In this document: in pieces, positions 23,785 to 32,974 of the stretch
Layout: every line of letters starts with the position of its first letter
Numbering within the stretch: the stretch's first letter is position 1
Assembly: GCF_963669205.1 (NCBI RefSeq)
Contig: NZ_OY769915.1
Coordinates: forward strand, 1,648,001-1,712,000
Direction of reading: 5' to 3'
DNA length: 64,000 nucleotides
Origin: an uncultured Roseibium sp.
GTDB taxonomy: Bacteria; Pseudomonadota; Alphaproteobacteria; Rhizobiales; Stappiaceae
Program-made: the position numbers and the translations under genes
Notes under the pieces: model-generated
What the model was told of the DNA's origin: nothing
The model's input: only the letters and a program-made list of their open reading frames with translations
Database searches by the model: none

Positions 23785-26112
23785 TCAGGCTGCGGGAGCC
23801 AGCGCACGTTCTTCGAGCTGCATCCTCAGATCGGCGATGTGATCGAGATTCAGCGGGAACTGCAGCGTCGTGGTATCGCCTTCGCTGACCGCGACACGCG
23901 CCTCGATCGGGCTGGAAAGCTCGGCGCATTCGAAGGTGACGCGTGTACCGGGCATGACATCGATCCGCACATTGATCATGCAGTTGGCCGACGAGATCTT
24001 CACCGCGCTTGCCGCAACCTGCTTGTCGCCGAACGTCAGCGTCGCGGGCCAGTGGACGTCATAGATCCGGTAGGTCTCGTCGTCGCCGCGGTTGCCGATC
24101 GCATCGAGGAAGGTTTCCACTTCGTCGCCCAGAAGCACAGCCTCGTCATAAACGACAGAGCTGCCGTCCTTTACCAGCTTGGAGGAATTGGCGGTATCCT
24201 CCGAATTCTGGCGCATCACCGAAACGCTGTCCCGCACGCGCGCCGCGCTGCTGGACACCGTCTCCATGCTGCGTGCGATTTCAGACGTTGCGCTTTCCTG
24301 CTGGGTGACGGAGGAGGCAATGCTGGTCGCGACATCGTTGATCTCGCGAACGGTGCCGTAGATCTCGCCGATGGATTGCTCGGCGCTCTGCGCCGTGCGC
24401 TGGACTGCGCCGACCTGGTTGCTGATTTCTCCGGTCGCCCGGGAGGTCTGTGCCGCCAGTTCCTTGACTTCAGAGGCCACGACCGCGAAGCCCTTGCCGG
24501 CTTCACCGGCGCGCGCCGCCTCGATCGTCGCGTTCAGCGCGAGCAGGTTGGTCTGATCGGCGATTTCGCGGATCAGGTCGACGACGCTCGTGATCTGGTC
24601 CGACGCGGTGACGAGTTCGGTGAAGTTTGACTTCGTCTCTTCCGCCCGGTCCGAGGCCCTGGCCGCGATTTCCGCCGAGTGATCCGCATTGCGCCGGATT
24701 TCCTGAATGGAGGAAATCAGTTCTTCAGCCGCCGAGGAAACGGTTGCCACCATCGAAGACGTGTCGCTGGCTTCCTTGTCGAGCACAGTCGCCTGGTTGG
24801 TCGAATTGTCCGATGTCTGCGTCAGCGTTTCCGCGGTCTCCGACATTTCCGTTGAAGAATGGGACATGCGCTGGAAGATGCCGCGGATGGTGTTGCCGAA
24901 GATACCGATCATCTGATCCAGCTCGTCGCGACGGCGGTTGGAGGTTTCGCGGTTCTTTTCCTGCTGCTCGCGCATCGTCTGGCGTTCGACAAGACCGTCG
25001 CGGAACACCATGACCGCGCGGGTCATCTCGGCGATTTCGTCCCTGCCTTTGGCGGCAGCGATCTCGGTCTCCAGACGATTGTGGGACAGGTCCTCCATTG
25101 TCCTTGCAAGCCCGTTGATCGGCCGGCTGATCATCCGTCCCAGCATGATGGCTGCGGCGAGACCGATGACAAATCCGATCGCCGTTCCGCCGACGGAGAA
25201 CAGGATCGAGCTCGCGGTCTGCGCGTGCACCTTGGCTTCCAGCTTGTGCTCTGCATCGATCGCGAACTGCTTGATCGCGGCAAGGTCGTCGGCGACGATC
25301 TTCGCTTCGGCGAACATGACGTCATGCTCCAGGTGCCGGATATCCTTTTCAAGCGTCCGGAACTCGTTGAGAGCGCTTACATAGACCTCAATCTGCTTGA
25401 GCGCATCGTCGACCAGTTGCTTGTCCTCGCCGTCGAGCTTGGCCATGGCGTCGCTGGTCAGGTCTTTCTTGACCCGGTCGATTTCGGAAAGCGCATAGTC
25501 GAGTTCGCTTTCCATTCCGGAATAGATGAACCGGTTGGCGTGGTCTCGGGCGATCAGAAGGTGAATCACGGCGTCCGTGACGAGTTCGACGGTCTCCGAC
25601 GGCTTGCCGTTCTTGGAGTCCTGCTCCTGCTTGTGCTTGAACACTGTCACGATCTCGTCTTGGAGCTTGTCGCCGGCCTTGTGCAGGCTGTTGTCGACAA
25701 TATCCTTTTGAAGCGCGCGCTCATGCGCGACCTTCTGGAAGTTCTTCCAGTAGATCTCCAGATGTTTCCTGGCGTCTTCGAGGCGCTCGATCTCTTCCGG
25801 CACATGCAGCTTCTTGATCTTTTCGTCGATCTGCATCACCACGTTCGTGTGCGCGGTGTCGACCGCCTGAAGCTTGTCGTCCGATGAATTCTCGACGTAT
25901 TCGATTGCCTTGATCTCCATGTGGGAGAAGGCTTGGGTGACGTCTGTCGCGGCGGCAAGCGCATTGCCGTGTTCGGTGAATTCGGTGAATTCCTGATCCA
26001 GGGTGTGGAACATCATGGCGGATTTTCCGCCGAGAAAGAGCATCAGGACAAGTAATGTACCGAAGGCGAGCAGAAGCTTCTGCGTCAGCCGCATATTGTA
26101 AAACCAGGCCAC
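23785..26112 (-). CDS. Methyl-accepting chemotaxis protein with degenerate PilZ-like tail
   Basis: 775 residues. A membrane segment lies at about 10-32 (LLLAFGTLLVLMLFLGG). A long helical periplasmic sensor region spans about 35-300, and a second membrane segment is at about 305-325 (SVGGTAIGFVIGLAAAIML). HAMP and the signalling domain follow, with NLLALNATIEAARAGEAGKGF. After residue 680 is a beta-rich domain (IYDVHWPATLTFGDKQVAASAVKISSANCMINV) placed like the PilZ of the first chemoreceptor in this window, but its arginine motif and [DN]xSxxG are not kept, so cyclic-di-GMP binding is doubtful. The ligand is unknown. Confidence 0.88.
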   Translation of the reverse strand: MAWFYNMRLTQKLLLAFGTLLVLMLFLGGKSAMMFHTLDQEFTEFTEHGNALAAATDVTQAFSHMEIKAIEYVENSSDDKLQAVDTAHTNVVMQIDEKIKKLHVPEEIERLEDARKHLEIYWKNFQKVAHERALQKDIVDNSLHKAGDKLQDEIVTVFKHKQEQDSKNGKPSETVELVTDAVIHLLIARDHANRFIYSGMESELDYALSEIDRVKKDLTSDAMAKLDGEDKQLVDDALKQIEVYVSALNEFRTLEKDIRHLEHDVMFAEAKIVADDLAAIKQFAIDAEHKLEAKVHAQTASSILFSVGGTAIGFVIGLAAAIMLGRMISRPINGLARTMEDLSHNRLETEIAAAKGRDEIAEMTRAVMVFRDGLVERQTMREQQEKNRETSNRRRDELDQMIGIFGNTIRGIFQRMSHSSTEMSETAETLTQTSDNSTNQATVLDKEASDTSSMVATVSSAAEELISSIQEIRRNADHSAEIAARASDRAEETKSNFTELVTASDQITSVVDLIREIADQTNLLALNATIEAARAGEAGKGFAVVASEVKELAAQTSRATGEISNQVGAVQRTAQSAEQSIGEIYGTVREINDVATSIASSVTQQESATSEIARSMETVSSSAARVRDSVSVMRQNSEDTANSSKLVKDGSSVVYDEAVLLGDEVETFLDAIGNRGDDETYRIYDVHWPATLTFGDKQVAASAVKISSANCMINVRIDVMPGTRVTFECAELSSPIEARVAVSEGDTTTLQFPLNLDHIADLRMQLEERALAPAA

Positions 26113-26147
26113 GATTTTCCCCTCCGAAAGCGTGGGTGAATGAAAGA

Positions 26148-26516
26148 TCAGTTCGAGGTGAGGTTGCTCACGGTCTCTATCAGGACATCGTTCGTGAAGG
26201 GTTTTTTCAGAACCGCATCTGCCTGGGTCGAGGAAAGCTGCAAGGCATTTTCAGCCGGAATGCCGGCACCGCCGCCGGACATGGCGATCACCTTCGGTGC
26301 CGCCGATTTCGTCTTCAGTTCGAACACGACGTCGGTTCCGTCCGAAGCCGGCATCATGATGTCCGTGATGACGAGATCGAACTGGCGCGACGACGCAATC
26401 TCCAGTCCCTTGTTGCCGTCATCGGCTTCGACGACGTCATGACCGGCTTTGCGAAGCGTTGCTGCGATGGCATGCCGAACCGGCTGCATATCGTCAATGA
26501 GTAGTATGTGGCACAT
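26148..26516 (-). CDS. CheY-like receiver, partner of the LOV kinase
   Basis: 122 residues, a single receiver domain: LLIDDMQPVR at 5-14, phosphoacceptor D52 in VITDIMMPASDG, conserved S in AMSGGG and K in VLKKPF. It lacks an output domain. It follows the LOV histidine kinase gene on the same strand with 35 bp between, so it is the natural phosphate acceptor. It also lies next to a chemoreceptor gene, which would suit a link to motility, though this is inference. Confidence 0.8.
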   Translation of the reverse strand: MCHILLIDDMQPVRHAIAATLRKAGHDVVEADDGNKGLEIASSRQFDLVITDIMMPASDGTDVVFELKTKSAAPKVIAMSGGGAGIPAENALQLSSTQADAVLKKPFTNDVLIETVSNLTSN

Positions 26517-26551
26517 TGTTCGGTATCTCCCAGATCTACCGAACTACAACC

Positions 26552-27685
26552 CTACGTAATTGTCGGTATATCTATAGTAAACATACAACCTCGGCCATCG
26601 CCGTTTGGTTGTAATAGGCCCTCTGCAACTATTATTTTTCCATCAACTTTATTAATAATTTGCAAAGCGACAGAAAGTCCAAGGCCAGTGCTATTTTTAC
26701 TGATGCTCTTTGAGTAAAAAGGATCAAATACTTTATGCCTCAGGCCAAATGGAATGCCTGGTCCATTATCAGCAATCGAGATTTGCGCCTTCGAACCTTC
26801 GATTTCTGCGAGTTCTATACGTATTGTCCCGGAATGCTTTGTCGCCTGGGAGGCGTTTGTGACGATATTGATGATTACTTGTGCAAACATGGTTTCACTG
26901 ATCGGAATATTCATGTCCTTTGGAACGTTCCTGAAACCGGTTTCAATGGTCACCGTCGGCGGCAGCATGAGGCGCACGAGTTCGACTGCGCGAATGAGAG
27001 CGTCGGGGAGGCTTGTTACACCTGATTCTTCTTCGAACCGGCCCCTCGACAGGCCCAGCAGGTTGTTTGACAGCTCCGCAGCCTGTGTTGCGCTGTAATG
27101 CGCCATCTCCAGATCGGTCCGGATACCGGCGTCGGAAATGTCGGGCAGGTGCAGCGAGATCAGGCTGGTGACGGGATGCAGCAGATTGTTGAGCTGATGA
27201 GCGAGCGCGCCGGACGCCGTTCCGAGCGCCTCCAGACGGTTTCGGGAAACCTCGCTTTCGGCCCTGATACGCTCCTCGGTGATATCCCGCTGGATGCCCA
27301 GATAGGCGGACAGGGCCCCGCTTGCATCGAAGATCGGCGCCATGCGCAGGGAGTTGAGAAAGGGTTCGCCGGTTTTGCGGTAGTTCAGCAGAACCACATC
27401 AATCGGTTCCCGGTCGGCGATCGCCTTCCGGATCCGGGCGACATCGTCTGCGCTTGTCTCCTCGCCCTGCAGGAACCGGCAGTTTCGCCCAAGCGCCTCC
27501 TCGGATGCATATCCGGTGGTTTTCTGGAAGGAGGGATTGACATAGGTAAGCGGTAGGTCGGGCTGATGCGCGTCCGAAACACTGACGGTGTCCGGCGAGC
27601 CTTCCAGCAGCGACTTCAGAAGATCGGGTGATGTCCCCGCAATCTTTTCAAGAGCGGCGTAGCCCTGATCCATGCGGCCTTGCAT
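26552..27685 (-). CDS. LOV-domain (blue-light) histidine kinase
   Basis: 377 residues. The PAS domain (about 22-140) is a LOV domain: GRNCRFLQG at 67-74 with the adduct-forming cysteine C69, the flavin-contacting N101 and N111 in NYRKTGEPFLNSL, and Q132 in GIQRDITE. All residues needed for FMN binding and photochemistry are present. The kinase part has H163 in GALAHQLNNLLHPV, then VIINIVTNASQA (N box) and ADNGPGIP, STGLGLSVA (G boxes). It should be a soluble light-driven kinase signalling to the receiver gene just downstream. The region from 26580 to 26900 is lower in GC than its surroundings. Confidence 0.9.
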   Translation of the reverse strand: MQGRMDQGYAALEKIAGTSPDLLKSLLEGSPDTVSVSDAHQPDLPLTYVNPSFQKTTGYASEEALGRNCRFLQGEETSADDVARIRKAIADREPIDVVLLNYRKTGEPFLNSLRMAPIFDASGALSAYLGIQRDITEERIRAESEVSRNRLEALGTASGALAHQLNNLLHPVTSLISLHLPDISDAGIRTDLEMAHYSATQAAELSNNLLGLSRGRFEEESGVTSLPDALIRAVELVRLMLPPTVTIETGFRNVPKDMNIPISETMFAQVIINIVTNASQATKHSGTIRIELAEIEGSKAQISIADNGPGIPFGLRHKVFDPFYSKSISKNSTGLGLSVALQIINKVDGKIIVAEGLLQPNGDGRGCMFTIDIPTIT

Positions 27686-27762
27686 TTCAGTCTCCCCCCA
27701 CGAAGCGCTGACTGCTCAATCAAGCAAGGGTAGGCGGAGAAGCAGAAAAACGGAAGAGCGCA

Positions 27763-27793
27763 GGGCGAGTGTTTCCCACAGGAAACAACGCCC
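27763..27793 (-). terminator. Hairpin between SHMT-like and LOV-kinase genes
   Basis: Two-part stem (GGGCG/CGCCC outside, GTTTCC/GGAAAC inside) with a 4-nt loop. On the minus strand a TTTTT run follows about a dozen bases later. It probably ends the SHMT-like transcript. Confidence 0.5.
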
Positions 27794-27853
27794 GTTTGTC
27801 TCTTCCGAAATCCGCGAAGATCGGTAACCGCGTTCGGAACGCGCGTGGCGCAC

Positions 27854-29176
27854 TCAGGACCGGACGAAGTGCAGCGCTTTGAACTCCTGCCGCCAGGCGG
27901 ACACTCTACTCGCCATCGCGTCAGGATCGTTGGCACGCAAGGCTTCGGCGATGAGCCCGGCAAGACGTGGCATGTCGGCGGACGTCATGCCCCAGCGCAC
28001 CAATTCGGGCGTGCCGATTCGCAATCCGTTCATGTCACCTTCGGCCGGCGCGGCAGGCAGACCTATGCCGCAGGCAAGAAATCCGGCCTTGCGCAGTTTC
28101 TTCGACGCGGTCTGCCCTCCGCCGAAGGCCGCCGCTTCCACCGCGAACTGATGCGACGCGGTTATTCCCTTCGAGGTTTCGAACACCGGGATGCCTTCCT
28201 CGGCAAGGGCGCGTGCAAGCGCCTGGGCAGACGCCACCATTTCGCGCGCATAGCCGGCGCCGAAGTCCCGCCAGTCCAGCAACGAAACGGCAAGCGCGGC
28301 GGATTTGGCGACATCGAAATTGGCCGTCAGGCCGGGAAAGGCGATCGCGTCGAGTTTCCGGGCAAGGTCCTGATCATTCGTGACAATCAGGCCGCCTGCG
28401 GGGCCGCCGAGGCTCTTATAGGTGCTCATGGTCATCAGATGCGCCCCGTCGGCAAGCGGGTCGGAAAAGACACCGCCCGCGATCATGCCGCACTGGTGCG
28501 CCGCGTCGAAGAGAACGAATGCACCGACCTCGTCGGCGATCGCCCGGATGCTTGAAACCGGATGCGGGAAGAGATTGAGGCTCATGCCGATGGTGATCAG
28601 TTTCGGTTTGAGCCGGTGCGCCATCTCGCGCAGGCCTTCCAGATCGATGGTATAGCCGTCGGCATCTACGGGAGCTTCATGGATTTCAAGACCGTACAGA
28701 CCTGCGCATCCCGGCTCGTGGTGCGTGACGTGGCCGCCGACGGATGCGGGCGGCGCGATGATGATGTCACCGGGCTTCGTGGTCGCCATGAACGCATAGA
28801 GATTGCCGAGTGCGCCGGACGCGACCCTGATCTCCGCATGCTGTGCATGAAAAATCTCGCAGGCGAGATCCGCCGCGATCACCTCGATCTCTTCGATCGC
28901 TTCAAGACCCATCTCGTACTTGTCACCCGGATACCCGAGCGAGGGGCGCGAACCCAGGCCGCTGGCCAGGAGCGCTTCCGCTTTCGGGTTCATCACATTG
29001 GTCGCCGGATTGAGGTTGAAGCAGTCCCGCTCGTGGATCTTGCGGTTTTCGTCCACCAGTTTGTCGATGCGACCGGCGATCAGATCCGAGGTTAGCCCGC
29101 GTGTCGTCGCGCTGATCCCGTCGATTCGCTCTGCCACGGTCTGCGGCAGCCATGGCCTGAGTTCGTGTGCTGACAT
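27854..29176 (-). CDS. SHMT-like PLP enzyme (GlyA superfamily, atypical)
   Basis: 440 residues from ATG 29176, preceded by GGAGAA. It shows the serine hydroxymethyltransferase fold: NLNPATNVMNPKAEALL, SLGYPGDKYEMG, the cofactor aspartate in VLFDAAHQCGMIAGG, and the lysine K254 in MSTYKSLGGPAGG. Canonical GlyA has TTTHKTLRGPRGG, so the active-site loop differs. It is probably a dedicated enzyme acting on serine, a 2-methylserine-like or a beta-hydroxy amino acid rather than housekeeping GlyA. The divergent LysR-type regulator 98 bp away is a likely local controller. Confidence 0.72.
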   Translation of the reverse strand: MSAHELRPWLPQTVAERIDGISATTRGLTSDLIAGRIDKLVDENRKIHERDCFNLNPATNVMNPKAEALLASGLGSRPSLGYPGDKYEMGLEAIEEIEVIAADLACEIFHAQHAEIRVASGALGNLYAFMATTKPGDIIIAPPASVGGHVTHHEPGCAGLYGLEIHEAPVDADGYTIDLEGLREMAHRLKPKLITIGMSLNLFPHPVSSIRAIADEVGAFVLFDAAHQCGMIAGGVFSDPLADGAHLMTMSTYKSLGGPAGGLIVTNDQDLARKLDAIAFPGLTANFDVAKSAALAVSLLDWRDFGAGYAREMVASAQALARALAEEGIPVFETSKGITASHQFAVEAAAFGGGQTASKKLRKAGFLACGIGLPAAPAEGDMNGLRIGTPELVRWGMTSADMPRLAGLIAEALRANDPDAMASRVSAWRQEFKALHFVRS

Positions 29177-29274
29177 TGCATTTTCTCCAAAGCGTGTTGA
29201 TCCCAGAGTGAGGCTCCGCTTGCAATTTCGCAAATGAGATTTTAGAAAAACAAGGGCTAGAAAAACTAGGTCAA

Positions 29275-30162
29275 ATGATGCCGGTCTCTCCACCGACACC
29301 CCGCATTCCCTCGCTCAATGCGCTGCGCGCCTTTGAAGCGGCAGCGCGCCTTGGGGGTTTTGCGCCTGCTGCTGCGGAACTCGGTGTGACGCCTGGCGCG
29401 GTTGCTGCGCAGATCAAGTCGCTGGAGGAGGAACTCGGTGCGCCGCTTTTTGTGAGGAACGCGCGCGGCGTCGTTCTCACGCCGGTCGGTCAGCGGGCCC
29501 TGCCGGGATTTGTCGACGTCTTCGACCGTCTGGCAACAGCGGTGCACGAACTCAGACAGGATTCGGCGCCCCACAAGGTCCACATAGCTGCGCTTCCTGC
29601 CCTGGCGCAGCTCTGGCTCGCTCCGCGCCTGCCTCTGTTGCGCCGGACCCACCCTGATGTCGACGTCTCCGTCACGGCTCTCGAAACGCCCCCCAACCTC
29701 AAGCGTGTGCCGTTCGATATCTGCCTGTTTTATGGCGACGGCAGGCGCGGACGGCATGTCTGGACTGAAACCGACGAACTGCTTCCGGTCTGTACGCCGC
29801 AAATTGCCAAAAAGCTGACCCATCCGCGCGACCTGAAAGCCTCGGTCTGCCTGACCGACACAGCCTGGGCGAGCGACTGGTCTGTCTGGGCGGCCTCGGC
29901 AATGCCTGGAGAGGACTTCGTGCCGAAAGGCCCGGCCTATTCGCTCTACGCGGTCGCCGTCGAGGAGGCGCTGAACGGGGCGGGGGTGCTGATGGCACAC
30001 AGGGCTCTTGTCGAAACCCATCTGCGGAACGGCGACCTTGTGGCACCGTTCACGCAGTCGGTGCCCCTGTCCCGGAAAATCTGCATTTGGATTCAGCCGG
30101 GAACCGGAAATCCCGACATTCTCGAAACGGTCATCGAAACCCTGACCGGCAAGCACCCTTGA
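29275..30162 (+). CDS. LysR-family transcriptional regulator (GcvA-like)
   Basis: 295 residues. The winged helix-turn-helix is at 10-65 (PSLNALRAFEAAARLGGFAPAAAELGVTPGAVAAQIKSLE split across the motif). The effector-binding domain follows from about 95. The opening resembles GcvA-type LysR proteins, several of which control amino-acid genes. It is divergent from the SHMT-like gene, the standard layout for a LysR and its target. The effector is unknown. Confidence 0.85.
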   Translation: MMPVSPPTPRIPSLNALRAFEAAARLGGFAPAAAELGVTPGAVAAQIKSLEEELGAPLFVRNARGVVLTPVGQRALPGFVDVFDRLATAVHELRQDSAPHKVHIAALPALAQLWLAPRLPLLRRTHPDVDVSVTALETPPNLKRVPFDICLFYGDGRRGRHVWTETDELLPVCTPQIAKKLTHPRDLKASVCLTDTAWASDWSVWAASAMPGEDFVPKGPAYSLYAVAVEEALNGAGVLMAHRALVETHLRNGDLVAPFTQSVPLSRKICIWIQPGTGNPDILETVIETLTGKHP

Positions 30163-30313
30163 AGACGTTCCGCCGGTGCTGGGCATCGAATCAGCGGCAC
30201 TGGCATTTGCCCTCGGAAGGCCCGGTACGCAAAACTACGATTGCGACAACGTGCCTGTGCCGTGCGACATTGTGCGGGCAATTTTCACATCTTCGAATGC
30301 CGTAAGACCCCTC

Positions 30314-30327
30314 TTGATATGAATCAA
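30314..30327 (+). promoter_or_regulatory. Perfect FixK/FNR site before ccoN
   Basis: TTGATATGAATCAA matches TTGAT-N4-ATCAA at every fixed position. With a -41.5 spacing, transcription would start near 30362, about 45 bp before the ccoN start codon. Confidence 0.9.
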
Positions 30328-30405
30328 CGCGGCTCGTGGGGAGTCGTGCGCATGGTCGTCCCATCGTTGGCACCTTGCACGGATTCTAAGAACTGGGGCG
30401 CTGAA

Positions 30406-32061
30406 ATGGCACAAAAAAGGACCGGTTTGGTCTCGCTCGAGGAGGGGGGATTCGCCATCTTCCTCGTGCTGCTTGCATTCGCTTGCATAATAATTGCGGG
30501 CAAAACCTTTGATCAGGTCATGGCTTTTCACGCTGGCTTGGGCGCATTGCTCGCCGCTGTCAGTGTCTTCCTGATCTTCAAGAACTTCTTCGACGACGGC
30601 GGCGAACCGATCCCGGCCGAAATCGACGGAAAACCGAATTACAACATGGGACCGGTGAAGTTCGGAACCATCGCCGCAATGTTCTGGGGCCTGGCCGGGT
30701 TCACGGTCGGTCTCGTGATCGCGCTGCAACTGGCCTGGCCGGCACTGAACTTCGACCTTCCCTGGACGAATTTCGGCCGCCTGCGTCCCTTGCACACCTC
30801 TGCGGTGATCTTCGCCTTCGGCGGCAACGTGCTGCTGGCGACATCGATGTACGTGGTCCAGCGGACCTGCCGCGTGCGCATGCCGGGCAAGATCCTGCCC
30901 TGGTTCGTCATCCTCGGCTACAACGTGTTCATCCTCATCGCGGGAACGGGCTATCTGCTTGGCGTGACCCAGAGCAAGGAATACGCGGAACCCGAGTGGT
31001 ATGCCGATCTCTGGCTGACCATCGTCTGGGTGATGTATCTGCTCCTGTTCCTGGGCACGCTCTGGAAGCGCAAGGAACCGCACATCTATGTGGCCAACTG
31101 GTTCTACCTGGCGTTCATCGTCACCATCGCCATGCTGCACATCACCAACAACCTGACCATCCCGGTCTCGATCTATTCGACCAAGTCCTACATCGTCTGG
31201 TCGGGTGTTCAGGACGCGATGGTTCAGTGGTGGTACGGCCACAACGCGGTGGGCTTCTTCCTGACCGCGGGCTTCCTGGCGATCATGTACTACTTCATTC
31301 CGAAGCAGGCCGATCGTCCGGTTTACTCCTACCGTCTGTCGATCGTGCACTTCTGGGCGCTGATCTTCATCTACATCTGGGCCGGCCCGCACCATCTGCA
31401 CTACACGGCATTGCCGCAATGGGCGTCGACGCTCGGTGCGACCTTCTCGATCATCCTGTGGATGCCGTCCTGGGGTGGCATGATCAACGGCCTGATGACG
31501 CTGTCCGGTGCCTGGGACAAGCTCAGAACCGATCCGGTCCTGCGCATGATGGTCGTCTCCGTCGCCTTTTACGGCATGTCGACCTTCGAAGGTCCGCTGA
31601 TGAGCCTACGCTCCGTCAACTCGCTGTCGCACTATACGGACTGGACGATCGGTCACGTGCATTCCGGCGCGCTCGGCTGGGTTGGATACATCTCCTTCGG
31701 CGCGATCTACTGCCTGGTACCGTGGCTGTGGAACAAGAGGGGCCTTTATTCGCTGAAACTGGTGAACTGGCACTTCTGGCTCTCGACACTGGGGATCGTT
31801 CTCTACATCACCGCAATGTGGGTGTCCGGCATCATGCAGGGCCTGATGTGGCGCGCCTACGACAGCCTCGGCTTCCTGGAGTACTCCTTCGTGGAAACCG
31901 TGGAGGCGATGCATCCCTTCTACATCATCCGTGCTCTCGGTGGTGCGCTCTTCGTGGTTGGCGCCGTGATCATGGCCTACAATCTCTGGATGACTGTCCG
32001 TCATGGTGAGGCTGAAGAAGCCGACACCACGCCGGTCGGCTCCCTGGCTCCGGCCGAATAA
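30406..32061 (+). CDS. ccoN: cbb3 cytochrome c oxidase subunit I
   Basis: 551 residues from ATG 30406. The frame is open further upstream, but earlier starts (30241, 30319, 30352) lie before or too near the FixK site. It has about 12-14 membrane helices with the haem-copper oxidase histidines: LHTSAVIFAFGG (low-spin haem), WWYGHNAVGFFLTAG (CuB region), GPHHLHYTALP and DWTIGHVHSGALGW. This is the catalytic subunit that reduces oxygen with high affinity and pumps protons in the inner membrane. First gene of ccoNOQP. Confidence 0.97.
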   Translation: MAQKRTGLVSLEEGGFAIFLVLLAFACIIIAGKTFDQVMAFHAGLGALLAAVSVFLIFKNFFDDGGEPIPAEIDGKPNYNMGPVKFGTIAAMFWGLAGFTVGLVIALQLAWPALNFDLPWTNFGRLRPLHTSAVIFAFGGNVLLATSMYVVQRTCRVRMPGKILPWFVILGYNVFILIAGTGYLLGVTQSKEYAEPEWYADLWLTIVWVMYLLLFLGTLWKRKEPHIYVANWFYLAFIVTIAMLHITNNLTIPVSIYSTKSYIVWSGVQDAMVQWWYGHNAVGFFLTAGFLAIMYYFIPKQADRPVYSYRLSIVHFWALIFIYIWAGPHHLHYTALPQWASTLGATFSIILWMPSWGGMINGLMTLSGAWDKLRTDPVLRMMVVSVAFYGMSTFEGPLMSLRSVNSLSHYTDWTIGHVHSGALGWVGYISFGAIYCLVPWLWNKRGLYSLKLVNWHFWLSTLGIVLYITAMWVSGIMQGLMWRAYDSLGFLEYSFVETVEAMHPFYIIRALGGALFVVGAVIMAYNLWMTVRHGEAEEADTTPVGSLAPAE

Positions 32062-32075
32062 GGGAGGGACACTGA

Positions 32076-32810
32076 ATGTCTGCATGGAAAAAACATGAAG
32101 TCTTCGAGAAGAACTCCTTCGTTCTTCTCGTCGGAATCCTGGTCGCGGTCGCCATTGGCGGCCTGGTCGAAATCGCGCCTCTTTTCTACCTGAAGAGCAC
32201 GATCGAGAAGACCGAAGGCATGCGGCCCTATACGCCGCTGGAACTGGCCGGGCGCGACGTCTACATCCGTGAGGGCTGTTATCTGTGTCATTCGCAGATG
32301 ATCCGCCCGATGCGGGACGAACTGGAGCGCTACGGTCACTTCTCGCTCGCTGCGGAAAGCATGTATGACCACCCGTTCCAGTGGGGGTCGAAACGGACGG
32401 GACCGGACCTGGCGCGTGTCGGCGGAAAATACTCCGACGACTGGCACGTCGAGCACCTTGTCAATCCGCGCTCGCTGGTGCCTGCATCCATTATGCCGGG
32501 CTATCCGTTCCTGGCGGAAAACAGGGTGAACGCCCGGGACATCAAGGCTCATCTTTCCGCCAACGCGATCGTCGGTGTTCCCTATACCGAGGAGCAGATC
32601 GAGAATGCGGCATCTGACCTTTTGGGCCAGGCCATGCCGGACTCCGACGCGGCCTACGACTTCGAGGAACGCTGGCCGAGCGCCAAGGTTCGGGACTTTG
32701 ACGGCAATCCCAGGGAAGTCACCGAGATGGATGCACTCGTCGCCTATCTGCAGGTGCTCGGCACCATGGTCGACTTCTCCATCTACGATGACGCAGCAAA
32801 CGCGAGGTAA
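32076..32810 (+). CDS. ccoO: cbb3 oxidase subunit II, mono-haem cytochrome c
   Basis: 244 residues with an N-terminal membrane anchor (about 14-35, SFVLLVGILVAVAIGGLVEI) and one haem c site at C68-x2-C71-H72 (REGCYLCHSQMIRP). It begins 14 bp after ccoN. It passes electrons from CcoP to CcoN on the periplasmic side. Family length is usual. Confidence 0.97.
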   Translation: MSAWKKHEVFEKNSFVLLVGILVAVAIGGLVEIAPLFYLKSTIEKTEGMRPYTPLELAGRDVYIREGCYLCHSQMIRPMRDELERYGHFSLAAESMYDHPFQWGSKRTGPDLARVGGKYSDDWHVEHLVNPRSLVPASIMPGYPFLAENRVNARDIKAHLSANAIVGVPYTEEQIENAASDLLGQAMPDSDAAYDFEERWPSAKVRDFDGNPREVTEMDALVAYLQVLGTMVDFSIYDDAANAR

Positions 32811-32815
32811 GTGCG

Positions 32816-32971
32816 ATGAACGAGACCTATAGCGCCTTCGCCGGCTTCGCGCAGACCTGGGGCCTTATCTATTTCATGATCCTGTTTGGCATCGTCCTGG
32901 CTTACGCATTGTGGCCGAAGAACCGTAAAAAGTTCGACGATGCTGCTCAGATCCCGTTCCGTGAGGACTGA
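32816..32971 (+). CDS. ccoQ: cbb3 oxidase small subunit CcoQ
   Basis: A 51-residue protein starting MNETYSAFAGFAQTWG. One membrane helix (WGLIYFMILFGIVLAYALW) is followed by the typical WPKNRKKFDDAA basic-acidic tail. It lies 5 bp after ccoO and ends 3 bp before the ccoP start. CcoQ stabilises the oxidase complex. Confidence 0.93.
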   Translation: MNETYSAFAGFAQTWGLIYFMILFGIVLAYALWPKNRKKFDDAAQIPFRED

Positions 32972-32974
32972 TTG

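Noticed and set aside
30241..30405. N-terminal extension of CcoN starting at 30241
   Set aside because: The extension covers the FixK site and its sequence is unlike CcoN; ATG 30406 fits the family and the promoter.
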